Source: an uncultured Cuneatibacter sp. (GTDB taxonomy: Bacteria > Bacillota > Clostridia > Lachnospirales > Lachnospiraceae). From it: DNA of 64,000 bases. The notes under the pieces were generated by a model. It saw only the letters and a list, made by a program, of their open reading frames with translations. It was not told where the DNA came from and did no database searches. The stretch's first letter is position 1; each line of letters begins with the position of its first letter. Both the position numbers and the translations under genes were made by a program. The stretch lies in NCBI GenBank assembly GCA_934234215.1, contig CAKQHB010000007.1:47037-111036 (forward strand), in the 5' to 3' direction. Positions 8,821-18,476 of this stretch are shown in pieces.

Positions 8821-10116
8821 ATGCGTGGGGGATTACACGGAGAGGGGACAGTCTCCGAAAAAAATCATAGTCTGTCTCACTGGCTGATGTTGGCAGCCTG
8901 CTGCGGTCTCGCAGCAGGCTCCATTGGTCTGTGCTTTAATTGCAGCGGTATTTTCTTTACATCGGTTGCGAAAGATCTGGGAGTCGGACAGGGCGCAGTG
9001 GCGCTCTCCCTGACATTGATGAATCTGATGACAGGTTTGCTCAGCCCGGTGGTCGTGACGCTGATGCGGAAAGTACCGCTGCGTTTGTTATTGATCGGCG
9101 GCGTTCTCCTTGCCGTGGGTGCAACGCTGCTCATGGCGGGCATGCAGCACATCCTCGTATTCTATGTGCTGTCGCTTCTGCGCGGTCTTGGCGCGTGTAT
9201 GTTCTCAAATGCAGCGCTGTCCGTCCTGCTGAACAACTGGTTTCAGGAACGCAATGGCTTCGCTGTGGGACTGGCATTTTGCTTCTCCGGTGTCGGCGGA
9301 ACCTTCTTCAATCCACTGTTAAAAGCCTGCATGGAAAGCATGGGCTGGCGCACCGCTTATCTTGTCATGGCGGCGCTGATCGCCACGGTGTCCCTGCCGG
9401 GAGCGCTGTTTGTGCGGTTGAGACCGGAGGAGAAAGGGCTGGTGGCATATGGAGCTTCGGATTCGCCGGAAGCCTCGGCTGTGGCTGCGTCTGCTTCGGC
9501 AGCATCGGGGGCTCAGTCTGCCGGTGCTGCAGCTACCGGAAACAGTATCCTGCTGTCAATTTTACTGGCGGCGGTTGCATTTCTCGCCTGCTATGTGACG
9601 GGATTCGGGCAGCATCTGTCCGGTTTTGGTGAGAGCATCCACATGGTCGGAACTGCCAGTGCAATACTTGTCTCTGCTTCGATGGTTGGAAACATTGCAT
9701 TTAAGCTGCTTCTTGGAGTGCTATCTGACAAGATCGGCGCGATCCGCGCCTGCATGTTGCTGTTTGCAGCGAATTTACTCAGCTTATTCGGCATGTTTTT
9801 CCTGCCAGGCGATGGTGTGCTAATGCCGATGCTCATACCGTTTTTGTATGGAACATGCTTTGCCATCACATCTGTCGGAATGCCGCTGGTGGCGCGGGCT
9901 GCGACAACACCGGAGCAGTACGATCACACCGTCGGCATCATGTCCATGATGACAAATTTCGGCGGAGCTGTATCCCTGACTGCGATCGGGGCACTCTATG
10001 ACTGGACGGGAAGCTATGGAAGCGCGATTGGAATGTGTGCGGGAGTGTCTGGAGCGTGTCTGGGGCTGTTGGGAGTGATTGCAGTGAAAGCAAGGAAAGA
10101 ATTGACAGAGCGATAA
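8821..10116 (+). CDS. MFS transporter (OFA-like)
   Basis: A 431-residue membrane protein with about 12 hydrophobic segments and a central loop (residues ~205-240) that is an alanine/serine-rich linker (ASAVAASASAASG). Spacing of the helices and the SPVVVTLMRKVPLR loop between segments 2 and 3 fit the major facilitator superfamily, resembling oxalate/formate antiporter relatives. The substrate is unknown; the position directly after fhs, with 5 bases between, would fit a carboxylate such as formate, but that is inference. The only nearby start is the ATG at 8821, which has no clear ribosome binding site, so translation may be coupled to fhs. Confidence 0.85.
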   Translation: MRGGLHGEGTVSEKNHSLSHWLMLAACCGLAAGSIGLCFNCSGIFFTSVAKDLGVGQGAVALSLTLMNLMTGLLSPVVVTLMRKVPLRLLLIGGVLLAVGATLLMAGMQHILVFYVLSLLRGLGACMFSNAALSVLLNNWFQERNGFAVGLAFCFSGVGGTFFNPLLKACMESMGWRTAYLVMAALIATVSLPGALFVRLRPEEKGLVAYGASDSPEASAVAASASAASGAQSAGAAATGNSILLSILLAAVAFLACYVTGFGQHLSGFGESIHMVGTASAILVSASMVGNIAFKLLLGVLSDKIGAIRACMLLFAANLLSLFGMFFLPGDGVLMPMLIPFLYGTCFAITSVGMPLVARAATTPEQYDHTVGIMSMMTNFGGAVSLTAIGALYDWTGSYGSAIGMCAGVSGACLGLLGVIAVKARKELTER

Positions 10117-10130
10117 TTATGGAGTAGAAT
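10102..10130 (+). promoter_or_regulatory. Sigma-A promoter of uvrBA
   Basis: TTGACA (10102-10107) and TAGAAT (10125-10130) with a 17-base spacer; the -35 box lies in the last codons of the MFS gene. Confidence 0.7.
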
Positions 10131-10136
10131 AAGCAT

Positions 10137-10150
10137 AGAACATTTGTTCT
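10137..10150 (+). promoter_or_regulatory. LexA/DinR SOS box
   Basis: The sequence AGAACATTTGTTCT contains GAAC-N4-GTTC, the Gram-positive LexA (DinR) core. It starts 7 bases after the -10 box of the uvrB promoter, where repressor binding would block initiation. This fits DNA-damage induction of uvrBA. Confidence 0.7.
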
Positions 10151-10201
10151 GATTACAAAATGGATTTTGGTTATAAGAGGATGATTTAGAGGCGAGACGA
10201 T

Positions 10202-12187
10202 ATGGATCAGTTTAAGTTGGTGTCGGATTTTGCTCCCACGGGCGATCAGCCGCAGGCGATAGAGCAGTTAGTTGCCGGTTTTGAGGAGGGCAATCAGTTT
10301 CAGACTCTTTTGGGTGTTACCGGTTCCGGTAAGACCTTTACGATGGCGAATATTATTCAGCGTCTGAACCGACCGACGCTTGTGATTTCGCATAATAAGA
10401 CACTGGCGCAGCAGCTTTACGGCGAGTTTAAGGAGATGTTTCCGGAGAATGCGGTGGAGCTGTTCATCAGTTACTACGATTATTACCAGCCGGAGGCATA
10501 TGTGCCTTCGACGGATACCTATATTGAGAAGGATTCCAGCATTAACGACGAAATTGATAAGCTGCGCCATTCTGCGACAGCAGCATTGTCGGAGCGGCGG
10601 GATGTGATTATTGTGGCGTCGGTTTCCTGCATTTATGGATTGGGCAGCCCCATTGATTATAAGAAGATGGTAGTATCGCTGCGACCGGGGATGGAGATCG
10701 ACCGGGATGAAGTGATTCATAAGCTGATCGCGATGCAGTATGAGCGCAATGAGATGGATTTCAAGCGTACAACATTTCGTGTGCGCGGGGATGTGCTGGA
10801 GATATTTCCGGCAGCATCGGATGATGTGGCAGTGCGGGTAGAGTTCTTTGGCGATGAGGTAGATCGAATTGCGGAGTTTGATCCGCTGACCGGTGAGGTG
10901 CACAGTTATCTGAACCATGTTGCTATCTTCCCGGCATCCCATTATGTTGTTCCGCAGGAGCAGATGAACCGTGCGATCATAGCGATTGAGAAGGAGCTGG
11001 AGCAGCAGGTCGCTTATTTCAAGCGGGAGGATCGGCTGATCGAGGCGCAGCGAATCGCGGAGCGCACGAATTTTGATATTGAGATGATGCGTGAGACCGG
11101 ATTTTGCTCCGGCATTGAGAACTATTCGGCACCGCTTGCCGGGCTGGAACCGGGTGCGACACCGCATACGCTGATGGACTATTTTCCAGATGATTTTCTG
11201 ATCATGGTAGACGAGTCGCATATCACGATTCCACAGGTGCGCGGCATGTACGCGGGCGACCGTTCCCGCAAGACGACATTGGTGGACTATGGTTTCCGTC
11301 TACCATCTGCGTTGGATAACCGTCCGCTGAATTTTGAGGAGTTTGAGAGCAAGATCAATCAGATGCTGTTCGTGTCTGCGACACCGTCTGTTTATGAGGA
11401 AGAGCATGAGCTGCTTCGCGCAGAGCAGGTGATTCGTCCGACCGGACTTCTCGATCCGGAGATTACAGTACATCCGGTAGAGGGACAGATCGACCATCTG
11501 CTGGGTGAGATCCGCAAGGAGGTTGCGAAGAAGAGCAAGGTGCTGATCACCACATTGACGAAGCGGATGGCGGAGGATCTGACGGATTATCTGCGGGAAG
11601 CAGGCGTCCGCGTGCGCTATTTACATTCGGACATTGCGGCACTGGAGCGTGCGGAGATTATTCGAGATATGCGTCTGGATGTGTTCGATGTATTGGTAGG
11701 TATTAACCTGCTGCGAGAGGGATTGGATATTCCGGAGGTTGCCCTTGTTGCGATTTTGGATGCGGACAAAGAGGGCTTCCTGCGTTCGGAGACATCCCTG
11801 ATCCAGACGATCGGCCGTGCAGCTCGTAATGCAGAAGGTCGCGTCATTATGTACGCGGATATGGAGACGGATTCGATGAAGCACGCGATCGAAGAGACGA
11901 ATCGACGCCGCAAGATCCAGCAACAATATAATGAAGAGCATGGCATCACGCCGGAGACGATTCACAAGGCAGTCCGGGATCTGATCACGATCTCCAAGGC
12001 GGCAGAGAAGGCGACAGTGACATTGGAAAAAGATCCGGAGTCGATGTCTGCAAAGGAGCTGGCGCAGCTGATCGGCAAGCTGAACAAAGAGATGCGAAAG
12101 GCAGCTTCCGAGTTGAACTTCGAGGCGGCAGCCGAGCTGCGTGACCGCATCGTAGAACTAAAGAAATATCAGAACGAAGAGAAATAG
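10202..12187 (+). CDS. uvrB: Excinuclease ABC subunit B
   Basis: A 661-residue UvrB, the damage-verifying helicase of nucleotide excision repair. The Walker A motif is GVTGSGKTFTMA near residue 40, the beta-hairpin region reads YYDYYQPEAYVPSTDTYIEKD, the DEAD-like box is MVDESH, and helicase motif VI is QTIGRAARN. The C-terminal UVR domain (LNKEMRKAASELNFEAAAELRDRI) for contact with UvrC is present. It is preceded by AGAGG and followed 8 bases later by uvrA, so the two are an operon under the SOS box upstream. Confidence 0.98.
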   Translation: MDQFKLVSDFAPTGDQPQAIEQLVAGFEEGNQFQTLLGVTGSGKTFTMANIIQRLNRPTLVISHNKTLAQQLYGEFKEMFPENAVELFISYYDYYQPEAYVPSTDTYIEKDSSINDEIDKLRHSATAALSERRDVIIVASVSCIYGLGSPIDYKKMVVSLRPGMEIDRDEVIHKLIAMQYERNEMDFKRTTFRVRGDVLEIFPAASDDVAVRVEFFGDEVDRIAEFDPLTGEVHSYLNHVAIFPASHYVVPQEQMNRAIIAIEKELEQQVAYFKREDRLIEAQRIAERTNFDIEMMRETGFCSGIENYSAPLAGLEPGATPHTLMDYFPDDFLIMVDESHITIPQVRGMYAGDRSRKTTLVDYGFRLPSALDNRPLNFEEFESKINQMLFVSATPSVYEEEHELLRAEQVIRPTGLLDPEITVHPVEGQIDHLLGEIRKEVAKKSKVLITTLTKRMAEDLTDYLREAGVRVRYLHSDIAALERAEIIRDMRLDVFDVLVGINLLREGLDIPEVALVAILDADKEGFLRSETSLIQTIGRAARNAEGRVIMYADMETDSMKHAIEETNRRRKIQQQYNEEHGITPETIHKAVRDLITISKAAEKATVTLEKDPESMSAKELAQLIGKLNKEMRKAASELNFEAAAELRDRIVELKKYQNEEK

Positions 12188-12195
12188 AGGCAGCA

Positions 12196-15027
12196 ATGGC
12201 AAAACAATACATTAAAATACGAGGAGCCAAAGAACACAATCTGAAAGATATCAGTCTGGACATTCCGAGAGATGAACTGGTCGTCTTAACTGGTTTGTCC
12301 GGTTCCGGAAAGAGTTCGCTGGCATTTGATACAATCTATGCAGAAGGGCAGAGACGCTATATGGAGTCGTTGTCTTCTTACGCCCGCATGTTTTTGGGAC
12401 AGATGGAGAAGCCGAATGTGGAGAGCATCGAGGGACTATCCCCCGCGATTTCCATCGACCAGAAGTCCACGAATCGCAATCCGCGTTCCACAGTCGGCAC
12501 TGTGACGGAGATTTATGACTATCTGCGTCTGCTGTATGCGCGTATCGGTATCCCGCATTGCCCGAAGTGCGGCAGAGAGATTCGCAAGCAGACGGTGGAT
12601 CAGATGGTAGATCAGGTCATGACCCTGCCGGAGCGCACGCGAATCCAGATTTTAGCGCCGGTGGTGCGCGGCAAGAAGGGCACACATCAGAAACTGTTAG
12701 AGAATGCGAAGCGCAGTGGTTATGTGCGTGTGCGCGTGGATGGCGAGATGTATGAACTCTCTGAGGAGATTTCTCTGGAGAAGAATATTAAGCATAATAT
12801 CGAGATTGTAGTAGATCGACTGTCTGTCAAAGATGGGATTCAGTCTCGTCTGGCGGATTCCATTGAGACGGTTATGAAGCTGGCAGATGGATTGTGCATG
12901 GTGGATGTGGTCGGCGGCAAGCCGATGCTGTTCAGCCAGAGCTTTGCCTGTCCGGATTGTGACATCAGCATTGCAGAAGTAGAGCCAAGAAGTTTCTCTT
13001 TTAATAATCCGTTTGGCGCCTGCCCGGAGTGTTCCGGTTTGGGCTATAAGATGGAGTTTGATGAAGATCTGCTGATTCCGGATAAGAGTCTGTCCATCAA
13101 TCAGGGAGCAATCACCGGTACTGGCTGGCAGTCCTGCCAGAAGCCCGGCAGCTTCACGAGAGCGATTCTGGATGCGATGTGTGAGGAATATGGATTTGAT
13201 CTGGATACACCGTTTGAGCAGTATCCAAAGAAGATTCATGATGTAATCATCCACGGCACAGGTGGAAAAGTGCTGAAGGTGCGCTACAAAGGACAGCGCG
13301 GAGAGGGCATCTACGATGTAGCATTTGAAGGTTTGATTCAGAACATGGAGCGTCGCTACAAAGAGACTTACTCGGAATCTCAGAAAGCAGAGTATGAGAC
13401 TTATATGCGCATCACGCCTTGTAAGGCTTGTAAGGGAATGCGTCTGAAACCGGAGTCACTGGCAGTGACAATCTGTGATAAGAATATTTATGAGCTTACC
13501 GCAATGTCGATTCTGGATCTGGCTCAATTCTTAAGTGGGATGCAGCTGACGAAGCAGCAGGAGCTGATCGGCAGCCAGCTGCTGCGGGAAATTCGTGGCA
13601 GAGTCCAGTTTTTGATTGATGTTGGTTTGGATTATCTGAGTCTGTCCCGAGGTACGGCATCGCTGTCCGGCGGTGAAGCGCAGCGTATTCGACTGGCAAC
13701 GCAGATCGGTTCCGGTCTGGTGGGAGTTGCTTATATCCTCGATGAGCCGAGTATTGGTCTACACCAGAAGGACAATGACAAGCTGTTGAAGACATTGATT
13801 CATCTGCGGGATCTGGGCAATACCGTGATCGTAGTCGAGCATGATGAAGATACGATGCGTGCGGCAGATCATATTGTGGATATCGGCCCCGGAGCCGGTT
13901 CTCATGGTGGAGAAGTGGTAGCCCAGGGTACTGCGGAGGAGCTGATGCAGATTCCGGAGTCGATCACAGGCGCATATCTGAGCGGACGTCTGAAGATTCC
14001 GGTACCGGAGACACGGAGAACTCCGACGGGATGGCTGACTGTGCGCGGCGCAAAGGAGCATAATCTCAAAAATATTGATGTGAAGTTCCCGCTGGGTGTA
14101 ATGACCTGTGTGACCGGTGTATCCGGCTCCGGTAAGAGTTCGCTGGTGAATGAGATTTTGTATAAGTCGCTGGCAAAGACGCTGAATCGCGCCCGGACAA
14201 TACCGGGAGAACATCGCGATATTCTCGGCACAGAGCAGTTGGATAAGATCATTGCCATTGATCAGAGTCCCATTGGACGAACCCCTCGTTCCAATCCAGC
14301 AACGTACACCGGTGTCTTTGATATGATTCGAGATCTGTTTGCTTCTACATCCGATGCAAAAGCCCGCGGCTATAACAAAGGTCGCTTCAGCTTTAATGTA
14401 AAGGGCGGTCGATGCGAAGCCTGCAGCGGTGATGGTATTATCAAGATCGAGATGCATTTCCTCGCAGATGTCTATGTTCCCTGCGAAGTATGCGGCGGCA
14501 AGCGTTACAACCGTGAGACGTTGGAGGTACAGTACAAGGGAAAGAACATTTTTGACGTGCTGGATATGACCGTAGAAGAAGCGCTGACATTCTTTGAAAA
14601 TGTTCCGGCGATTCGCAAAAAGATCCAGACTTTGTATGATGTTGGTTTGGGCTACTTGAAGCTGGGACAGCCATCCACGACCTTGTCCGGTGGTGAAGCG
14701 CAGAGAATCAAGCTGGCGACAGAGCTTTCCCGCCGCAGTACAGGCAAGACCATCTATGTGCTGGATGAGCCGACGACAGGTCTGCATTTTGCGGATGTAC
14801 ACAAGCTGGTTGAAATTTTACACCGGCTGGCAGACGGCGGAAATACCGTCGTAGTTATTGAGCATAATCTGGATGTCATCAAGACCGCAGATTATATTAT
14901 TGACATTGGTCCGGATGGAGGTGCAAGAGGCGGTACGGTCGTTGTACAGGGAACGCCGGAAGAAGTAGCAAAATGCCCGCAGTCTTATACCGGACAGTAT
15001 GTAAAGCGATATTTAGAGCAGAAATAA
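12196..15027 (+). CDS. uvrA: Excinuclease ABC subunit A
   Basis: A 943-residue UvrA, the damage-sensing ABC ATPase of nucleotide excision repair. Two ATP-binding cassettes are seen, with Walker A GLSGSGKSSLAF near residue 32 and GVSGSGKSSLVN near residue 640, and signatures SLSGGEAQRIRLA and TLSGGEAQRIKLA. Zinc-binding CxxC pairs occur in HCPKCGREI, CPDC ... CPEC, and CEAC ... CEVCGGKRYN. Length and domain order are normal. It shares the uvrB transcript. Confidence 0.98.
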   Translation: MAKQYIKIRGAKEHNLKDISLDIPRDELVVLTGLSGSGKSSLAFDTIYAEGQRRYMESLSSYARMFLGQMEKPNVESIEGLSPAISIDQKSTNRNPRSTVGTVTEIYDYLRLLYARIGIPHCPKCGREIRKQTVDQMVDQVMTLPERTRIQILAPVVRGKKGTHQKLLENAKRSGYVRVRVDGEMYELSEEISLEKNIKHNIEIVVDRLSVKDGIQSRLADSIETVMKLADGLCMVDVVGGKPMLFSQSFACPDCDISIAEVEPRSFSFNNPFGACPECSGLGYKMEFDEDLLIPDKSLSINQGAITGTGWQSCQKPGSFTRAILDAMCEEYGFDLDTPFEQYPKKIHDVIIHGTGGKVLKVRYKGQRGEGIYDVAFEGLIQNMERRYKETYSESQKAEYETYMRITPCKACKGMRLKPESLAVTICDKNIYELTAMSILDLAQFLSGMQLTKQQELIGSQLLREIRGRVQFLIDVGLDYLSLSRGTASLSGGEAQRIRLATQIGSGLVGVAYILDEPSIGLHQKDNDKLLKTLIHLRDLGNTVIVVEHDEDTMRAADHIVDIGPGAGSHGGEVVAQGTAEELMQIPESITGAYLSGRLKIPVPETRRTPTGWLTVRGAKEHNLKNIDVKFPLGVMTCVTGVSGSGKSSLVNEILYKSLAKTLNRARTIPGEHRDILGTEQLDKIIAIDQSPIGRTPRSNPATYTGVFDMIRDLFASTSDAKARGYNKGRFSFNVKGGRCEACSGDGIIKIEMHFLADVYVPCEVCGGKRYNRETLEVQYKGKNIFDVLDMTVEEALTFFENVPAIRKKIQTLYDVGLGYLKLGQPSTTLSGGEAQRIKLATELSRRSTGKTIYVLDEPTTGLHFADVHKLVEILHRLADGGNTVVVIEHNLDVIKTADYIIDIGPDGGARGGTVVVQGTPEEVAKCPQSYTGQYVKRYLEQK

Positions 15028-15059
15028 GAAAATATATGCTATACTGGGCATAAGAAATA

Positions 15060-15085
15060 CGCTGCAGATCAGGCGGTCTGCAGCG
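15060..15085 (+). repeat. Inverted repeat upstream of the GH88/105-type gene
   Basis: A perfect 9-bp inverted repeat, CGCTGCAGA (15060-15068) and TCTGCAGCG (15077-15085), lies 20 bases before the hydrolase start. No T-run follows, so it is more likely an operator or a leader hairpin than a terminator. A TATACT hexamer at 15040-15045 could be a -10 box, but no good -35 box was seen. Confidence 0.4.
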
Positions 15086-15106
15086 AAGAAAATGTGGAGG
15101 GCGGAG

Positions 15107-16156
15107 ATGTTAAAACTGGAATTTGACAAGCAGCAGATTGAGGATGTGATCGATCGTATCGTGCGCAAGACGATGAATATGGATCTGACCTGGGACTGGC
15201 CGTGTGGTGTTGCCTACTATGGCATCAGTGAAGCAATCGAGATCACAAAGAATCCAGAGTATTTGAAGCTTCTGAAAGATCGAATCGACGAGTACATGGA
15301 ATTGGGACTTCCGAAGTGGACCGTGAATACCTGTGCGATGGGGCATTGCCTGATTACACTGTATGAGCAGACGGGTGAGCAGAAATATTGGGATGTTGTT
15401 ATGAGCAAAGTAGACTATCTGCGCAATAAGGCATTGCGCTTTGGCGATCATGTGCTGCAGCATACCGTTTCTGCAAACAATGATTTCCCGGAGCAGGCAT
15501 GGGCAGATACATTATTTATGGCAGCGTTCTTCCTGCTGCGTGTTGGTGTGAAGCTGAAAGATGACGAGATCATCGCAGATGCGCTGAATCAGTATTATTG
15601 GCACATTCATTATCTGCAGGATCGGGAGACGGGCTTCTATTATCATGGCTACAACAATCTGGATCACTCTCATATGTCCGGTATCTACTGGGGCAGAGCA
15701 AATGCGTGGGCAGCATTCACGATGTCTAAGGTGAGCGGAATCCTGCCGCAGTGCTACCTGTACCCGCAGTTCTTGGATGTAGCTGGTTCTCTGAATGAGC
15801 AGCTGGCAGCATTGAAGACCGTACAGACAGAAAATGGTCTGTGGCGAACCGTATTGAATGATCCGAAAAGCTACGAAGAAATCTCTGCATCCGCAGGTAT
15901 TGCCGCAGCGATGGTGGAGAAGGGCAATCCGCTGCACTCCAAGTACATCAACAAAGCAATCAAAGGCATGCTGGCAAATGTCTCCTCGGATGGTCGCGTA
16001 CTCAACGTCTCCGGCGGAACCGCTGTCATGAAGGACATCGAAGGCTACCGTAACATCTCCAGAGACTGGATGCAGGGCTGGGGACAGGGACTTGCTCTGG
16101 CATTCTTTACAGGATTGCTGACGGCGAATGACAGTCAGAAAGACGGTGCGCTGTAA
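15107..16156 (+). CDS. Glycoside hydrolase family 88/105-type (unsaturated uronyl hydrolase-like)
   Basis: A 349-residue soluble protein with the (alpha/alpha)6-barrel pattern of GH88/GH105. TGFYYHGYNNLDHSHMSGIYWGRANAWAA matches the conserved core of unsaturated rhamnogalacturonyl/glucuronyl hydrolases, in two adjacent parts. These enzymes remove 4,5-unsaturated uronic acids left by polysaccharide lyases on pectin or glycosaminoglycan fragments. No signal peptide is present, so it would act on imported oligosaccharides. The ATG at 15107 has GGAGGGCGG just upstream; an ATG at 15092 would add 5 residues. The next small gene begins 12 bases downstream, probably the same transcript. Confidence 0.85.
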   Translation: MLKLEFDKQQIEDVIDRIVRKTMNMDLTWDWPCGVAYYGISEAIEITKNPEYLKLLKDRIDEYMELGLPKWTVNTCAMGHCLITLYEQTGEQKYWDVVMSKVDYLRNKALRFGDHVLQHTVSANNDFPEQAWADTLFMAAFFLLRVGVKLKDDEIIADALNQYYWHIHYLQDRETGFYYHGYNNLDHSHMSGIYWGRANAWAAFTMSKVSGILPQCYLYPQFLDVAGSLNEQLAALKTVQTENGLWRTVLNDPKSYEEISASAGIAAAMVEKGNPLHSKYINKAIKGMLANVSSDGRVLNVSGGTAVMKDIEGYRNISRDWMQGWGQGLALAFFTGLLTANDSQKDGAL

Positions 16157-16168
16157 GGAGGTGTCAGC

Positions 16169-16630
16169 ATGATCGGAGCAGGAAGAGAGCCGAAAAAAGA
16201 TAATGATCTTTTTTATACATGCAGCTTGATTGACTACATCGCGCGAAAGACAAAAAATGAGCGTTCTGTAGTTGTAAATGCATTGGGAAAAGAACTTCTG
16301 GAGAAAATCTACGATCTGGCAGATGTCTATCATTGTGACAATATCGAAGATGTTAGCGATTGGTTCATCGAGAAAGCTCAGATTCCACAGGGGACATTCG
16401 ATAATGTTGCTGACTGCGGGTATGCAGTTCCGTCTCACTGGGATATCGGAAAAGTATATAAGCGTCTGATCAAACAGGTCGCAGAGGAAGAACACATTGA
16501 CCGGATCGATGCGCTGATAAAAGTATACAATTCTTTCCTGAGTCCGAAAATCGATGACTACAATAGTAGCGTGTATTACGAAAATCCGTCGTATATTTTT
16601 GAGTGCTATCGAGAGAAGAAGATGCTGTAA
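16169..16630 (+). CDS. Conserved small protein of unknown function
   Basis: A 153-residue soluble protein with no membrane segment. It contains the stretch RSVVVNALGKELLEKIYDLAD followed by VYHCDNIEDVSDWF and ends KIDDYNSSVYYENPSYIFECYRE. I recall similar proteins in many Clostridia, often beside mobile or toxin-antitoxin-type genes, but I cannot assign a function. AAGGAGG lies 8 bases before the ATG. It sits between the GH88/105-type hydrolase and the AAA-ATPase/PD-(D/E)XK gene, all in one orientation. Confidence 0.75.
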   Translation: MIGAGREPKKDNDLFYTCSLIDYIARKTKNERSVVVNALGKELLEKIYDLADVYHCDNIEDVSDWFIEKAQIPQGTFDNVADCGYAVPSHWDIGKVYKRLIKQVAEEEHIDRIDALIKVYNSFLSPKIDDYNSSVYYENPSYIFECYREKKML

Positions 16631-16689
16631 AGGTGTTCTTAGTATCTAAATGTCGTAAAATGTGAAGCAGAGAGGAGGGAGCAGACAAA

Positions 16690-18372
16690 ATGGAAGGCTT
16701 AATGATACCGGTTGGTTTTTCAGATTTTGCAGAGATTCGGGAAAAAAATTATTATTATGTTGATAAAACGGGGCTGATTGAAACTTTATTACAGGCAGGA
16801 ACTACGAAAGTAACATTGATTACTCGTCCGCGCCGATTTGGAAAGACTCTGGGAATGAGTATGTTGGAGAGCTTTTTTGATATTCGGAGAGAGAGTAAGT
16901 CTTTATTTGATGGATTGGAGATTGCTCAGAATCAAGTTTTGTGTGAGAAATGGATGAACCAATGTCCGACAGTCTTTGTCTCTTTTCGAAAGGTAGACGG
17001 ATTGAATTTTACCAGCGCATACGGAATGTTGGTGATGGTAATTACAGAATTGTTTAATAAACATTTATATGTACTGGAAAATGAGAACGGAACAGAGTTT
17101 GAACGAACAGCATTCAAACATATTGCAAGTAGGCAGGCTTCTGAAGAAGAGATAAAAAACAGTTTGGCATTGCTGACAAGTATGATACAAAGTTATTATG
17201 GAAAACAGGTCATTCTACTCATTGACGAATACGATGTTCCTGTGGCAAAAGCGAATGCGAATGGATATTACAAAGAAATGCTGGAAGTCATGAAGGGACT
17301 AATGCTGGCACTGAAGGATAATACTGCACTTCAATTTGCCGTTGTAACCGGTTGTCTAAAAATTGCAAAAGAAAGTATTTTTACCGGCACAAATAATTTT
17401 GTTTCTGACACGATCACAGATTCCCGCCTGAATGAATACTTTGGTTTCTTGCAGAGAGAAGTAGATCAAATTCTGCAGGATACTGGAATGGAAGGTCACG
17501 CTGATAGCATCCGAAATTGGTATGATGGATACCACTTCGGTGACTTTGATGTATATTGTCCGTGGGATGTAATGAATTATGTTTGGGAACTGCAGAAAAA
17601 TCCCAAAGCAAAACCGGCAAGTTATTGGAAAAATACCAGCGACAATGCGATTATTCGTTCCTTTATCGATTATGCAGGCAGCAGCATTACGAAAAAACTG
17701 GAGACATTGCTGGCTGGAGAGTATATTGTACAGCATGTAGATGAGAACCTGACATATGATTATCTGCATTCTTCGGAAGAAAATTTGTGGAGCGTTCTTT
17801 ACTTGACGGGATATTTGACCCGTGTTCGGGAAACGGATCTAAAAGAAACATTGCCCGAAGGAATGACGGCACTGCGAATTCCAAATGCTGAGATCAAAGA
17901 AATTTTTGAAACTACGGTGAAAACGTGGTTTACAGACAATACAAAAGAATGGAATCGAAAAGCGTTGTTTGATGCAGTGTGGGCAGGTGACAGTGAGAAA
18001 ATCACACAGGAGATGAACAAACTGCTGCGAAAGACGATCAGTTATCACGACTACAGAGAAGACTTCTATCATGCGTTTTTAGCAGGAATCTTTGCTGGAG
18101 CAGGATACGCTGTGGAGTCAAACAAAGAACATGGAGAAGGGCGTAGCGATGTTGTAGTATACGACATAGTGAATGCGCGAGTCGCCGTCTTTGAGGCAAA
18201 ATATTCGAAAACGCAGCAAGGATTAGAAACAGCATGTGACACTGCATTGGCACAGATTGACGACAGAATGTATGCAAAAGAGTTTGAGGACGATTATGAT
18301 GAAATCCTGTGTTATGGAATCTCGTTCTTTAAGAAGCGCTGTATCGTGAAAAGTAAGAAGAATGGAGAGTAA
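16690..18372 (+). CDS. AAA-ATPase-like / PD-(D/E)XK nuclease-like protein
   Basis: A 560-residue protein of the family that joins an AAA-ATPase-like N-terminal domain to a C-terminal PD-(D/E)XK nuclease-like domain. The N-terminus has the typical MIPVGFSDFAEIREKNYYYVDKT, a Walker A-like TRPRRFGKTL and Walker B VILLIDEYD. Near the C-terminus GRSDVVVYD ... AVFEAKYSK supplies the D and ExK pair of a nuclease fold. Members are abundant and multi-copy in gut anaerobes and their role is unknown. AGGAGG stands 10 bases before the ATG. A terminator follows 35 bases after the stop. This is the start of a stretch with rising AT content. Confidence 0.85.
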   Translation: MEGLMIPVGFSDFAEIREKNYYYVDKTGLIETLLQAGTTKVTLITRPRRFGKTLGMSMLESFFDIRRESKSLFDGLEIAQNQVLCEKWMNQCPTVFVSFRKVDGLNFTSAYGMLVMVITELFNKHLYVLENENGTEFERTAFKHIASRQASEEEIKNSLALLTSMIQSYYGKQVILLIDEYDVPVAKANANGYYKEMLEVMKGLMLALKDNTALQFAVVTGCLKIAKESIFTGTNNFVSDTITDSRLNEYFGFLQREVDQILQDTGMEGHADSIRNWYDGYHFGDFDVYCPWDVMNYVWELQKNPKAKPASYWKNTSDNAIIRSFIDYAGSSITKKLETLLAGEYIVQHVDENLTYDYLHSSEENLWSVLYLTGYLTRVRETDLKETLPEGMTALRIPNAEIKEIFETTVKTWFTDNTKEWNRKALFDAVWAGDSEKITQEMNKLLRKTISYHDYREDFYHAFLAGIFAGAGYAVESNKEHGEGRSDVVVYDIVNARVAVFEAKYSKTQQGLETACDTALAQIDDRMYAKEFEDDYDEILCYGISFFKKRCIVKSKKNGE

Positions 18373-18407
18373 TCCAGATTTTCGACATTTATATTGATGA
18401 TAAAAAG

Positions 18408-18448
18408 AGACACCATCTTTGTAAAAAATTACGTAGGTGGTGTCTTTT
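18408..18448 (+). terminator. Intrinsic terminator after the AAA-ATPase/nuclease gene
   Basis: Stem agacaccatc (18408-18417) pairs with ggtggtgtct (18436-18445) with one G-T pair, followed by TTTT. It is convergent with the XRE regulator gene and may serve both. Confidence 0.7.
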
Positions 18449-18476
18449 CGCATACATAGTTGGTTGGATAAGGAGA

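Noticed and set aside
13759..14802. A 347-codon open frame on the minus strand opposite uvrA
   Set aside because: UvrA is full length and canonical here; the opposite frame shows no domain.
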